A stretch of DNA of 64,000 nucleotides, taken from Rathayibacter sp. VKM Ac-2760. Lineage in GTDB: Bacteria > Actinomycetota > Actinomycetes > Actinomycetales > Microbacteriaceae. The stretch lies in NCBI RefSeq assembly GCF_009834185.1, contig NZ_CP047173.1, forward strand, positions 1,302,001 through 1,366,000. The letters run 5' to 3'. A model generated the notes under the pieces. It was not told the DNA's origin. It searched no databases and was given only the letters and a program-made list of their open reading frames with translations. The position numbers were made by a program, and so were the translations under genes. Below are positions 33,483 to 42,139 of the stretch, piece by piece (the stretch's first letter is position 1; every line of letters begins with the position of its first letter).

Positions 33483-34634
33483 ATGATCACCCCGCGCGCC
33501 TTCGCCCGCTCCCGCCGGCGCCGCGACGCGCCGGCCCAGCCCGCCGTCGAGCCCGACATCGTGGTGTCGACCGACCCGGAGAAGCCGGTCTTCACGATCC
33601 GCTCGTTCCGCATCGGCCTCTTCGGCGGCCTCGGCGTGCTGGTCGCTCTCGTCGTCGGCGGCCTCGTCGTCTCGCTGAGCACCGTGCTGACGTACGTCTT
33701 CGTCGCGCTGTTCTTCGCCCTCGGGCTCGACCCGCTCGTCTCCTGGCTGGAGAGCAAGAAGATCCCGCGCGCCCTCGCGATCACCATCGTGCTCGCGTCG
33801 GTGCTGCTGATCTTCGCCGGACTGCTCCTCTACATCATCCCGATCCTGATCGAGCAGCTGACGATCTTCGTGACCAGCGCCCCGCGCATCGTCAACGACA
33901 TCGCCTCGCAGCCCTGGGTGCTCGACCTGGAGCGGCAGCTCAGCGGCGTCGTCGAGGTCGATGCGCTGATCGGCAACGTGCAGAGCTTCATCGGCAACCC
34001 GAACAACCTGCTCTCGCTCGGCGGTGGGATCCTCGCGGTCGGCACCGGCATCGCCAGCGGCGTCACCGGCGCGATCATCGTCCTGATCCTCACCCTCTAC
34101 TTCCTCGCCTCGCTGCGCTCGATGAAGTCCGTCGCCTACCGCTTCGCCCCCGCCTCGCACCGCCCGAAGGCGCGCGAGGTCGGCGAGGAGATCACCGGCG
34201 CGGTCGGTCGCTACGTCGTCGGCCAGGTGTCGCTCGCCGCGGTCAACGGCGTGCTCACCTTCATCCTGCTGCTCATCATCGGCGGGCCGGTGCCGGCGCT
34301 GCTGGCCTGCGTCGCGTTCCTCGGCTCGCTGATCCCGCTGGTCGGCACGATCTCGGGCGCGATCATCATCTCGCTCGCCTGCCTGCTCGCCTCCCCGGTG
34401 ACGGCGCTCGTGGCGGCGATCTACTACCTCGTCTACATGCAGGTCGAGGCGTACATCCTCAGCCCGCGGATCATGAACCGGGCCGTGTCGGTGCCGGGAG
34501 CGGTCGTCGTCATCGCGGCCGTCGCGGGTGGGACGCTCGCCGGCGTGCTGGGGGCGCTCGTGGCGATCCCAGTGGCGGCGTCGGTCATCATCGTCGTGCA
34601 GAAGGTCGTCTTCCCGAGGCAGGACGCGAAGTAG
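33483..34634 (+). CDS. AI-2E family transporter (TqsA/PerM-like permease)
   Basis: A 383-residue integral membrane protein with about eight hydrophobic helices. N-terminal pair VLVALVVGGLVVSLSTVL, then LFFALGLDPLVSWLESKKIP, which is a conserved element of this family; the C-terminal half has VNGVLTFILLLIIGGPVPALLA and GGTLAGVLGALVAIPVA. The family includes the AI-2 exporter TqsA and Na+/H+ antiporter-like members, so the substrate cannot be set. ATG at 33483 follows TACGCT by 6 nt: likely leaderless. A repeat-rich 631-bp gap follows. Confidence 0.88.
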   Translation: MITPRAFARSRRRRDAPAQPAVEPDIVVSTDPEKPVFTIRSFRIGLFGGLGVLVALVVGGLVVSLSTVLTYVFVALFFALGLDPLVSWLESKKIPRALAITIVLASVLLIFAGLLLYIIPILIEQLTIFVTSAPRIVNDIASQPWVLDLERQLSGVVEVDALIGNVQSFIGNPNNLLSLGGGILAVGTGIASGVTGAIIVLILTLYFLASLRSMKSVAYRFAPASHRPKAREVGEEITGAVGRYVVGQVSLAAVNGVLTFILLLIIGGPVPALLACVAFLGSLIPLVGTISGAIIISLACLLASPVTALVAAIYYLVYMQVEAYILSPRIMNRAVSVPGAVVVIAAVAGGTLAGVLGALVAIPVAASVIIVVQKVVFPRQDAK

Positions 34635-34680
34635 GGCCCTCTCGGGGTGGCGTCGCTGCGCGTCGCTTCGCGACGGCGCG

Positions 34681-34767
34681 GGTACGGCGTCTCGTCGCGG
34701 CTCCTTCCCGCGCGCCTGCGGCGCGCCCGCCAGACCCGAGCCAGGAGCCGCGACGAGACGCCGCACC
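34681..34767. repeat. Long imperfect hairpin
   Basis: A 20-bp perfect inverted repeat (34686-34705 with 34743-34762; GGCGTCTCGTCGCGGCTCCT and its complement) extends outward by 4 of 5 further pairs. The 37-bp interior can form its own GCGCGCC/GGCGCGC-type stem. It lies about 50 nt after the AI-2E gene stop and could terminate that transcript, and its right arm is reused as part of the following tandem-repeat unit. Confidence 0.8.
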
Positions 34768-34829
34768 CGTGCCTCGTGTCCGGCGGAGGTGCGCTCTTGC
34801 CGGTCGAGTAGCCCCGGACGGGCCGTCAG

Positions 34830-35176
34830 CAGTGCGGGCCCGCAGACCCTCGTCCGAACGCTGGTGGATCTCGGTCAGCAGGTGCGACGAGACGCCGCAC
34901 CCGCACCTCGTGTCGGGCGGAGGCACGGTCTTGCTGGTCGAGTAGCCCCGGAGGGGCGTATCGAGACCCACCCCCGTCGGCAGTGCGGGTCTGCAGACCC
35001 CCGTCCGAACGCTGGTGGATCTCGGCCAGCAGATGCGACGAGATGCCGCACCGGCGCCTCGTGTCGGGCGGAGGCGCGGTCTTGCTGGTCGAGTAGCCCC
35101 GGAGGGGCGTATCGAGACCCACCCCCGTCAGCAGCGCGGGTCTGCAGACCCTCGTCCGAACGCCGGTGGATCTCGA
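34830..35176 (+). repeat. Tandem repeat with 151-bp period
   Basis: Two nearly identical 151-bp units (34830-34980 and 34981-35131) and a 45-bp partial third copy. A related partial copy also lies upstream (34750-34829). Each unit contains one plus-form palindromic element (34931-34971 and 35082-35122), a CGACGAGA(C/T)GCCGCACC block and GCGGGTCTGCAGACC. No open reading frame in the 631-bp gap (34635-35265) looks real, so the gap is repeat only. Confidence 0.92.
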
Positions 35177-35210
35177 TGCGCCCGCTTCGCGAGCTACTCG
35201 ATCAGCAAGG
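35165..35210 (-). repeat. Palindromic element, minus form
   Basis: GGTGGATCTCGATGCGCCCG...CGAGCTACTCGATCAGCAAGG closes the repeat-rich gap. It is inverted relative to the plus-form copy at 35082-35122, giving the same paired architecture as at 31955-32079 and 60678-60801. Confidence 0.85.
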
Positions 35211-35265
35211 GCGGGTACACGTCTGGACGCTCGTCTCCGCGGCGAGGCGGTCGGCACGCGCGGGG

Positions 35266-35934
35266 TCAGCGGAAGGGCGGCACCGCGCTGTCGACCGTGG
35301 TGGTGAAGGCGGTGGCGGACGGGGGGACCTGAGAGGCGGAACCCGGCGCCGGGACCGGAGGGAGGGTCCTCGTCACGAGCGGGACGGTGCCTGCCCAGAC
35401 GCCGGGGGTCTGCGCGGCGTCGTCGGAGGGGCCGGCGGCGCGGATCTTGAGGCTGGCCTCGGCGAGGGGGAGGCGGAGCACGAGGGTCGCGGCGATCTCG
35501 CGGGCGGTGCTCGGGCGGGTCTCGGCGGTGCGGCCGGGCAGGAAGCGCGCGGTCAGCAGCTCGAGGGCGCGGGGCTTCTCGTCGCCCTCGACGGCCTCGG
35601 CGCGGCCGAGGATCATCGCGGAGCGGTAGTTCATCGAGCTGTCGAAGGCGGAGCGGGCGACGACGAGCCCGTCGACGAGGGTCACCGCGACGGTGAGCAC
35701 GGAGCCGCGGGCGGCCTCGCGCAGCAGTCCGCCTCCGCTCGAGCCGTGCAGGAGCAGGTCGTCGCCGTCGCGGGCGAAGAGGATCGGCAGCACGATCGCG
35801 ACTCCGTCGCGGACGACGGCGACGTGCGCGATCAGGGCCTCGTCGAGCAGGGCGTCGAGGGCGCCGCGGTCGATGCTCTGGCGGTCGCGGAGGCGGGTGA
35901 CGCGGGTGCGGTCGGTGGTGCTGAGGGTGTCCAT
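35266..35934 (-). CDS. Pyridoxamine 5'-phosphate oxidase-family (FMN-binding) protein
   Basis: A 222-residue split-barrel flavin protein: DEALIAHVAVVRDGVAIVLPI, LLLHGSSGGGLLREAARGS, then VARSAFDSSMNYRSAMILG, the usual FMN and dimer elements of the PPOX/nitroimidazole-reductase-like group, and FLPGRTAETRPSTARE. ATG at 35934 has GGAG nearby. It is divergent, across 80 bp, from a MocR-type regulator whose C-terminal domain binds PLP. This pairing is common and suggests that the regulator controls this gene in response to a B6 vitamer or amine. Exact reaction unknown. Confidence 0.85.
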   Translation of the reverse strand: MDTLSTTDRTRVTRLRDRQSIDRGALDALLDEALIAHVAVVRDGVAIVLPILFARDGDDLLLHGSSGGGLLREAARGSVLTVAVTLVDGLVVARSAFDSSMNYRSAMILGRAEAVEGDEKPRALELLTARFLPGRTAETRPSTAREIAATLVLRLPLAEASLKIRAAGPSDDAAQTPGVWAGTVPLVTRTLPPVPAPGSASQVPPSATAFTTTVDSAVPPFR

Positions 35935-36014
35935 GCTCCGAGGATCGTGGGCGTGCTGGATCTGCGAGAATACCAGGGAGCCACGGATCGAGTGGTCCAG
36001 ATCGGGGGAGTGCG

Positions 36015-37463
36015 ATGGCGTCCGGTGATCTCGAGGTGCCGCTGCTGCTGCGCCTGCCGGAGCGAGGGTCGGTCCGCTCGGGGCTGGCCGAGGCGCTGCG
36101 GGTCGCGGTGCTGGACGGACGCTACGCGGCCGGAGAGGCGATCCCGTCGAGCCGGGTGCTGGCGCAGCAGCTGGGAGTGTCCCGCGGGTCGGTCGTCGCG
36201 GCGGTCGATCAGCTGGTCGGCGAGGGCTACCTCGTGGCGCACCCGCGCGCGGCGGTGACGGTGGCGGCCGACGGGGTCGTCGTGCCGATCCGGTCACGGT
36301 TCGAGCGGGCGGAGTCCGCGGCGGTGCCGCTGCCGGTCCGGCTGGATCTGCGGCCGGGGCGCCCGGACACGCGCGACCTCGACGGGCCGGAGTGGCGGGC
36401 TGCCTGGCGGCCGGCGCTCTCGGCTCCGCCCTCGGAGCTGCCCTCGGCGGCGGGGCACGCGGGGCTGCGGACGCAGATCGCCGAGCAGCTGCGGCGCTCG
36501 CGCGGCATCGACGTGGACGCCGAGGACGTCCTCGTGACGAGCGGAACCGCGGACGCGGTCGCACTCCTGGTGCGGGCGGCCGCCGCGGCGCTCGGCCGGC
36601 CGGTGAGGGTCGCCGTCGAGGACCCGGGCTACCCGGCGGTCCGGCGACGGCTGCGAGCAGAGGCGCACGAGGTCGTCGGTGTCCCGGTCGACGCCGACGG
36701 GATCGACCTGGATGCGCTCGCGACGAGCGGCGCCGACGTCGTCATCGTCACTCCGTCGCACCAGTACCCGACCGGAGGGCGTCTGGCGCTCGCCGCCCGC
36801 CTCGAGCTGGTGCGCCGCGCAGCGACGGAGCGGCTCCTGGTGATCGAGGACGACTACGACAGCGAATTCCGCTACGTCGGCGCACCGCTCCCGGCGCTCG
36901 CGTCGCTGGACGGCGGCGGGGGAGTGGCGCACGTCGGGTCGTTCTCGAAGACGGTGTCGCCCTGGCTGCGGGTCGCGTACCTGGCGCTGCCGCCCTCGTC
37001 CTGGCTGCACGGGGCGGTACGGCAGGTCGACGCCGAGCGCGACGCCTCCGTCTCGGGGCCGACGCAGGAGGCGCTCGCCGCGTTCATGGCGGGCGGCGGC
37101 TTCCGGCGGCACCTGACCCGCTCGCGGCGGCGCTACTCGCACCGGCGCGGGCTGGTCCGCGACTTCTCCGAGTCGATCGACTGGGGCTCCGCGCGCGGGC
37201 TCGACGGCGGGCTGCACGTCGTGCTCGGCCTGCCCGAGCCGCTCGAGGCGACGGCGGTCGTGGCGGCGCTCGCGGCCGAGGGGCTCCTCGTCGCGCCGCT
37301 GGACGACTACGCGCTCGCCGAGCGGGCAGGGGAGGAGGCGCTCGTGCTCGGCTACGGCAGCGCGAGCGACCTCGAGCTGAGCGCGGCTCTGAGCACGATC
37401 GACCGCACCGTCCGGGCACTGCTCGGCGGCGGTCCCGCCGTCCGTGGTATCCCTGGAGGATGA
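36015..37463 (+). CDS. MocR/PdxR-type GntR regulator with aminotransferase domain
   Basis: A 482-residue chimeric regulator. The N-terminal winged helix (about residues 20-85) reads LAEALRVAVLDGRYAAGEAI then PSSRVLAQQLGVSRGSVVAA. The C-terminal two thirds is a fold-type I aminotransferase domain with LVTSGTADAVALLVRAA, VEDPGYPAVRRRL, VIEDDYDSEFRY and the PLP-Lys in VGSFSKTVSPWLRVAYL. Such proteins sense PLP or a PLP-amino acid adduct. ATG at 36015 has GGGGAG 5 nt upstream. It is divergent from the PPOX gene and overlaps the HhH-GPD gene by 4 bp. Confidence 0.92.
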   Translation: MASGDLEVPLLLRLPERGSVRSGLAEALRVAVLDGRYAAGEAIPSSRVLAQQLGVSRGSVVAAVDQLVGEGYLVAHPRAAVTVAADGVVVPIRSRFERAESAAVPLPVRLDLRPGRPDTRDLDGPEWRAAWRPALSAPPSELPSAAGHAGLRTQIAEQLRRSRGIDVDAEDVLVTSGTADAVALLVRAAAAALGRPVRVAVEDPGYPAVRRRLRAEAHEVVGVPVDADGIDLDALATSGADVVIVTPSHQYPTGGRLALAARLELVRRAATERLLVIEDDYDSEFRYVGAPLPALASLDGGGGVAHVGSFSKTVSPWLRVAYLALPPSSWLHGAVRQVDAERDASVSGPTQEALAAFMAGGGFRRHLTRSRRRYSHRRGLVRDFSESIDWGSARGLDGGLHVVLGLPEPLEATAVVAALAAEGLLVAPLDDYALAERAGEEALVLGYGSASDLELSAALSTIDRTVRALLGGGPAVRGIPGG

Positions 37464-38056
37464 CCGCCGACTCCGCCCTGCACATCACCGACGACGCCGA
37501 CGCCGACGCGCTGCTCACCCGCGACCCGCTCGCCCTGCTGATCGGGATGCTGCTGGACCAGCAGGTCGCGATGGAGACGGCGTTCTCGGGGCCGCTGAAG
37601 CTCTCCGAGCGCCTCGCCGAGGAGGGGTCGTCGTTCGACGCCGCAGCGATCGCGGACTTCGACGAGGACCGCTTCTCGGAGCTGTCGCGGACGCCTCCGG
37701 CGATCCACCGCTACCCGGCGAACATGGCCGGCCGAGTGCAGACCCTCTGCCGCGCGATCGTCGACGACTGGGACGGCGACGCCTCGGCGATCTGGACCCG
37801 CGACGACCCCGACGGCCGCGAGGTCCTCACGCGGCTCAAGGCGCTCCCCGGTTTCGGCGACCAGAAGGCCCGCATCTTCGTCGCCCTGCTCGGCAAGCGC
37901 CGCGGCTTCGAGGGCGCGGGCTGGCGCGAGGCGGCGGGCGCTTACGGCGAGGAGGACTCGTTCCGCTCGGTCGCCGACATCGTCTCGCCCGAGTCCCTCG
38001 CCAAGGTCCGCGCCACGAAGCAGGCGGCCAAGGCCGCCGCCAAGGCCGAGAAGTAG
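37460..38056 (+). CDS. HhH-GPD-type base-excision repair protein
   Basis: A 198-residue protein of the uncharacterised actinobacterial HhH-GPD group. It has LIGMLLDQQVAMETAFSGP (the substrate-side helix typical of DNA glycosylases) and a helix-hairpin-helix in TRLKALPGFGDQKARIF. There is no C-terminal Fe-S cluster; the tail is Lys/Ala-rich (KQAAKAAAKAEK). It presumably binds damaged DNA, but glycosylase activity is not certain. ATG at 37460 overlaps the MocR gene stop (ATGA), so it is co-transcribed with that regulator. Confidence 0.82.
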   Translation: MTADSALHITDDADADALLTRDPLALLIGMLLDQQVAMETAFSGPLKLSERLAEEGSSFDAAAIADFDEDRFSELSRTPPAIHRYPANMAGRVQTLCRAIVDDWDGDASAIWTRDDPDGREVLTRLKALPGFGDQKARIFVALLGKRRGFEGAGWREAAGAYGEEDSFRSVADIVSPESLAKVRATKQAAKAAAKAEK

Positions 38057-38088
38057 AAGGCCTCCCCCCCTTCGGGTCGAGCACCCCT

Positions 38089-38127
38089 TTGCTGGTCGAG
38101 TAGCCGCGCAGCGGCGTATCGAGACCC
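38089..38127 (+). repeat. Palindromic element, plus form
   Basis: TTGCTGGTCGAGTAGCCGCG...GCGTATCGAGACCC in the 106-bp gap before the GNAT gene. It has the variant core CGCGCAGCGGCG, shared with the copy at 38852-38891. Confidence 0.85.
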
Positions 38128-38162
38128 GCGTCCAACACGACCCTGCCGGTAGCGTGGCGCGG

Positions 38163-38693
38163 ATGCTGCCTTCCGCTACTGCGCGCCTGCACTTCCGCGA
38201 GATGACCGAAGCGGACCTCGATCTCCTCGCCGAGCTCCTCGGCGACGCGGCGGTGATGCGGTACTACCCCGCCCCGAAGACGCGCGAGGAGGCGGTCGAG
38301 TGGATCGCCTGGAACCGGCGCAACTACGAGCGCGACGGCGTCGGGCTGTGGATCATCGAGACAGCGGGAGGCGACTTCGTGGGGGACTGCGGCCTGACGT
38401 GGCAGAGCGTCAACGGCGTTCCCGAGCTCGAGGTCGGCTACCACGTCCGCTCCTCTCTGCACGGTCGCGGCTACGCCACGGAGGCGGCGGCCGCCTGTCT
38501 CGAGCTGGCGCGGCGGAACGGCCTCGCGAACCGCCTCGTCGCGATCGTTCATCCCGAGAACACCGCCTCCCGGCGCGTCGCGGAGAAGATCGGCCTCCGC
38601 GTCGCCGGCGAGGAGCGCGACGGAGGCCCGCTGATCCGGATCGTCCTCGCGACGCGGCTCGCCGAACTCCGGCCTCCTCACAAGAAAGACTGA
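38163..38693 (+). CDS. GNAT acetyltransferase (RimJ/RimL-like)
   Basis: A 176-residue N-acetyltransferase: TARLHFREMTEADLDLLAEL, LWIIETAGGDFVGDCGL, the acetyl-CoA loop in LHGRGYATEAAAACLELA, and VHPENTASRRVAEKIGL. The layout is the RimJ/RimL type that acetylates protein N-termini or small amines. ATG at 38163 is chosen because TAGCGT (38150-38155) lies 7 nt before it, indicating a leaderless start; GTG at 38154 would sit inside that promoter. It is flanked on both sides by palindromic elements. Substrate unknown. Confidence 0.87.
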   Translation: MLPSATARLHFREMTEADLDLLAELLGDAAVMRYYPAPKTREEAVEWIAWNRRNYERDGVGLWIIETAGGDFVGDCGLTWQSVNGVPELEVGYHVRSSLHGRGYATEAAAACLELARRNGLANRLVAIVHPENTASRRVAEKIGLRVAGEERDGGPLIRIVLATRLAELRPPHKKD

Positions 38694-38767
38694 GAGCCGA
38701 ACCGCGGGCGATCGCCGCCCTGTCGGGCGGCTCAGCCTTCGCCGTGCGAGCGGGGGAGGTCCGACGG

Positions 38768-38891
38768 GTGGATCTCGATCCGCGCCCTGCGGGCGCTACT
38801 CGATCAGGATGGTGCGGCTCGGCCGGTGGGGAGGCGGACGCTCAGCCCCTCCTTGCTGGTCGAGCAGCCGCGCAGCGGCGTATCGAGACCC
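38768..38891. repeat. Inverted pair of palindromic elements
   Basis: A minus-form element (38768-38808) and a plus-form element (38852-38891) fill most of the 243-bp gap between the convergent GNAT and EcsC-hydrolase genes. Being between two gene ends, they could act as a bidirectional terminator. No gene was seen here. Confidence 0.85.
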
Positions 38892-38936
38892 GGTGAACCG
38901 GATCGCCCCAGCGATTCGACTTCGCAGACGCCGGAG

Positions 38937-40427
38937 CTAGAGGTGCTCGGCGAGGGCCGCGATCAGCGCCGCGCGGTCCTCGCGCAGGATCGAGGCGCCG
39001 GCGCCCGGCACCGTGCGCACCTCGACGCCGCGGTCGGCGAGCACGCCGCCGAGGGACGCATGGCCCAGCGGGTCCTCCGGCAGCACGGCGAGTGTCGGCA
39101 CCGGGAACGTGTCGGGAGCGTCGGCCGCGCCGCGCGCCGTCAGCCCGGCTGCGGACTCCGGGTCCCAGAGCGCGTGCGCCGAGACGTCGAGCTCGATCTG
39201 CTCGTCGGTCCAGATCGGGTGGCGGTGGCGCAGCTCGTCCGCCTCGCCCTTCTCGACGTGCGCGATCGAGCCGCCGCGGCGCAGCGCCGCCGTGAGGCCC
39301 TTCGCGTCCGAGAAGGCGGGGTCGAGCAGGATCAGCCGCTCGACGCCGTACTCCGGGGCGAGCCGCGCGGCGACGACCGCACCGAGCCCGTGCCCGATGA
39401 CGAGGTCCGGCGTCTGCAGCACCGAGGCGCGCACGTCCTCCGCCCAGCGCTCGACCGAGTACGCGGGCGACTTCGGCGAGCCGCCGTGCCCGGCCAGGTC
39501 CGGCGCGACGACGCGGTAGCCGTGCTCCTGCAGCGTCGGCACCAGCGCGTACCAGATGCGGGAGTCGGAGCCGAGCCCGTGCAGCAGCAGCGCGACGCGC
39601 TCGCCGGTTCCGCCGTAGTCGCGGACGTGGAGGTCGAGCGGCTCGGCCGGAGCGGCCGCGAGCGCCTTGCGCTGCGAGCGGGTCGGCTCGATCACGAGCG
39701 CATTGCCGAAGACCTGCGGCGCCGGCCCGAAGGCGTCGCGCGCGCTCTGCACCACCTTGCGGCCGAGCATCGCATTGCCGACCCCGCCGAGCGCCGCGCC
39801 GATCCCGAACGGCATCGCCCGGCCGACCAGCCCCGCGCCCTGCTGCGCCAGGAAGTGCTTCGCGAACGACTTCTTCGCCCGGTCGGCCAGCTCGCCGACG
39901 AGGAACGACGGCAGCCCCTTCGTCACCACCGAGCCCCAGTACTGGTTGAGCCCGGAGCCGGACCCGGTCGCCTGCCCGGCGACCTGGCGCACCAGCTCGC
40001 TGCCGGAGGAGCCCATCATCAGCGTCAGGACGAGCGCGCGGGCGCGGTCCGGGTCCTCGACGTGGATGCCGTGCACCTCGGTGACGGACTGCGCGAAGAG
40101 CGCGCTCGCCTCGAGGAAGCCGATCGCGCCGGCGCCGGAGAGGGCGACGGAGGCGGCGGTGCCGATTCCGGGGACGACCGCGGTCGCCCCGATGGCCGCG
40201 CCACCGGCCGCGACGCTGGAGAGGTACTGGCGCTCGAGCGAGGTGATCAGCTGCTCGGGAGTGGCGTTCGGGCGACGACGGCGGAGGGCTCGGATGTTCG
40301 CGAGCACCGCGGGCCGCTGGACGGCGAGGACGCGGTCGAGAATCCGGGCGAGCTGCGCGTTGTCGACGACGTCGGTGCCGGTCGTCTCGAGTTCGTCGCG
40401 GCCCTTGCGGTCCTTCTTCGAGGACAT
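38937..40427 (-). CDS. EcsC-like domain fused to an inactive-looking alpha/beta hydrolase
   Basis: A 496-residue two-part protein. Residues about 50-240 are Ala/Gly-rich and amphipathic (AAGGAAIGATAVVPGIGTAA, then ASALFAQSVTEVHGI), resembling EcsC-like proteins. Residues about 265-496 are an alpha/beta-hydrolase: VALLLHGLGSDSRIWYALVP, VVAPDLAGHGGSPKS. The nucleophile elbow reads GHGLG, so the catalytic Ser is Gly347, and the C-terminal GxGH motif reads GAGAS, so the His is Ala478. Ordinary hydrolase activity is therefore not expected. ATG at 40427 has AGGAG 7 nt upstream; a longer in-frame start adds 23 atypical residues. It follows the polysaccharide exporter genes on the same strand. Confidence 0.75.
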   Translation of the reverse strand: MSSKKDRKGRDELETTGTDVVDNAQLARILDRVLAVQRPAVLANIRALRRRRPNATPEQLITSLERQYLSSVAAGGAAIGATAVVPGIGTAASVALSGAGAIGFLEASALFAQSVTEVHGIHVEDPDRARALVLTLMMGSSGSELVRQVAGQATGSGSGLNQYWGSVVTKGLPSFLVGELADRAKKSFAKHFLAQQGAGLVGRAMPFGIGAALGGVGNAMLGRKVVQSARDAFGPAPQVFGNALVIEPTRSQRKALAAAPAEPLDLHVRDYGGTGERVALLLHGLGSDSRIWYALVPTLQEHGYRVVAPDLAGHGGSPKSPAYSVERWAEDVRASVLQTPDLVIGHGLGAVVAARLAPEYGVERLILLDPAFSDAKGLTAALRRGGSIAHVEKGEADELRHRHPIWTDEQIELDVSAHALWDPESAAGLTARGAADAPDTFPVPTLAVLPEDPLGHASLGGVLADRGVEVRTVPGAGASILREDRAALIAALAEHL

Positions 40428-40492
40428 GTCTGCACTCCTGCGTCGTGGTGTCCCGCCGAGCACCGCGCCGGCGCCGCGGCTCGGACTGCCGG

Positions 40493-41272
40493 TCACTCCG
40501 CGGCGGGCTGCGCTTTCGGCGCGTAGTCCTCAGAATACCGGGCGAGAACCTGATCGATCGGTGCGTCGAGGACCAGGGCGCCCTTGTCCAGGTAGAGCCC
40601 GCGCGTGCAGAAGCGGCGCAGGTCCCGCTCGTTGTGCGAGACGAAGAACAGCGTGCGGCCGGCGGCCAGCAGCTCCTCGATCCGGGCGTAGCACTTCTCG
40701 CGGAAGGCCTTGTCGCCGACGGCGAGCACCTCGTCGACCAGGATGATCGGCTCCTCGAGCCGCGACACCACCGAGAAGGCGATCCGCACCTTCATCCCGC
40801 TGGAGAGGTGCTTGTAGGGGGTGTCGAGGAAGTCGCCGATCTCGGCGAACTCGATGATCGAGACGAAGCGGTCGTCGACCTCGCGCCGGGACATGCCGTG
40901 CAGCCCGGCGGTGAGGTAGACGTTCTCGCGGACGCTGAGATCGGCGACGAAGCCGCCGGTGATCTCGATCAGCGGCGCGACCCCGCCGCGGACCTCGACG
41001 ACACCCTCGTCCGGCAGCACGACGCCGGCGACGAGCTTGAGCAGCGTCGACTTGCCCTGCCCGTTCCGGCCCACGACGCCGATCGCCTCGCCGGCCCGCA
41101 CCTCGACGTCGAGGCCGCGCAGCGCCCAGAACTCGCCGGGCCGCGACCGGCGCGAGCCGCCGGCGAAGAGGTCCTTGAAGGAGCGGCGGCCGCGCCGGTT
41201 GCGGCGGAACCGGATCCCGAGCCCGCGGCAGGCGATGACGACGGGGGCGTCCTGCGCGATCGGCACGGTCAC
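40493..41272 (-). CDS. Polysaccharide/teichoic-acid ABC exporter ATP-binding protein (Wzt/TagH-like)
   Basis: A 259-residue ABC ATPase of the surface-polymer exporter type. Walker A GVVGRNGQGKSTLLKLVAG, then the family's VAPLIEITGGFVADLSVREN, signature LSSGMKVRIAFS and Walker B IILVDEVLAVGD, followed by HNERD for the switch His. There is no C-terminal carbohydrate-binding domain, so it is the short form. GTG at 41272 overlaps the permease stop by 4 bp. It powers export of a completed glycan or phosphopolymer across the membrane. Confidence 0.93.
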   Translation of the reverse strand: MTVPIAQDAPVVIACRGLGIRFRRNRRGRRSFKDLFAGGSRRSRPGEFWALRGLDVEVRAGEAIGVVGRNGQGKSTLLKLVAGVVLPDEGVVEVRGGVAPLIEITGGFVADLSVRENVYLTAGLHGMSRREVDDRFVSIIEFAEIGDFLDTPYKHLSSGMKVRIAFSVVSRLEEPIILVDEVLAVGDKAFREKCYARIEELLAAGRTLFFVSHNERDLRRFCTRGLYLDKGALVLDAPIDQVLARYSEDYAPKAQPAAE

Positions 41273-42087
41273 AGCTCCTTCAGCACCGCGCGCTCGGAGC
41301 GGCGGAAGACGATCAGTCCGAGCCCCAGCACGAGGAAGGAGATCAGCGCGGAGACGAGGATGAGCCGCAGGTCGAGCTCGCCCGCGAAGAAGGTGGAGCG
41401 GTAGAGCGCGAAGATCCCGCTGAGCGGATTGAGCGCGGCCCACGGGCGGATCGCCTCGGGCAGGTTCGCGGTCGAGTAGATGATCGGCGAGGCGTAGAAG
41501 AGGAAGCGCAGCACGAGCTTGATCGCCCGCTCCAGGTCGCGGAAGAACACCACGAGCGGAGCGACGAGCAGGCCGACGCCGAGGGTGAGCACGCCCTGCA
41601 GCAGGATCGCGACGGGGAAGAGCAGGATCGCCGGCGTCACCGAGGCGCCCGCGATCACCGCGAACAGCACGAGCACCGGCAGGCTCGCCACGAACTCGAT
41701 CCCCTTCGAAAGCACGATCCGGCCGACCCAGATCGTCCGCGGGATCGACGTGGAGCGCACGAGCTTCGCCTCGCGGAGGAACGCGCGCGTCGCATCCGAG
41801 GTCGCCTGGTTGAACCACATCCACGGCAGCAGACCGGCGAGCAGGAAGACGATGTACGGGTCCTCGCCCACCGAGCGCTGGAAGACGACGGTGAAGACGA
41901 AGTAGTAGATGCCCGACATCACCAGCGGATCGAGCACCGACCAGACGTAGCCGAGCGCGCTGGTGGCGTAGCGGACGGTGAGATCGCGCTTCGTCAGCAG
42001 CCAGAGCGAGTGCCGGTAGCGCCAGGCCCGCGAGCGGTGCGAGCGCACGGCCGTGGCGGCGTCGTCGACGCGGGCGGGACTGCTCAC
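41269..42087 (-). CDS. Polysaccharide/teichoic-acid ABC exporter permease (Wzm/TagG-like)
   Basis: A 272-residue ABC-2 permease with six hydrophobic helices. It has the family N-terminal element LLTKRDLTVRYATSALGYVW, then LAGLLPWMWFNQATSDATRA and the amphipathic MSGIYYFVFTVVF. GTG at 42087 is chosen because GAGGAG lies 9 nt upstream; GTG at 42108 gives seven more residues without a better site. It pairs with the ATPase (GTGA overlap) and follows the nucleotidyltransferase by 52 bp, so all three likely form one minus-strand operon. Confidence 0.92.
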   Translation of the reverse strand: MSSPARVDDAATAVRSHRSRAWRYRHSLWLLTKRDLTVRYATSALGYVWSVLDPLVMSGIYYFVFTVVFQRSVGEDPYIVFLLAGLLPWMWFNQATSDATRAFLREAKLVRSTSIPRTIWVGRIVLSKGIEFVASLPVLVLFAVIAGASVTPAILLFPVAILLQGVLTLGVGLLVAPLVVFFRDLERAIKLVLRFLFYASPIIYSTANLPEAIRPWAALNPLSGIFALYRSTFFAGELDLRLILVSALISFLVLGLGLIVFRRSERAVLKEL

Positions 42088-42139
42088 GGCAGACGACTCC
42101 TCTCGCACGGCTCGGATCGAGCCGGACCAGTCAGGAGCC

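Noticed and set aside
34830..35176. CRISPR array
   Set aside because: The period is 151 bp and the whole unit is repeated; there are no short repeats with unique spacers and no cas genes.
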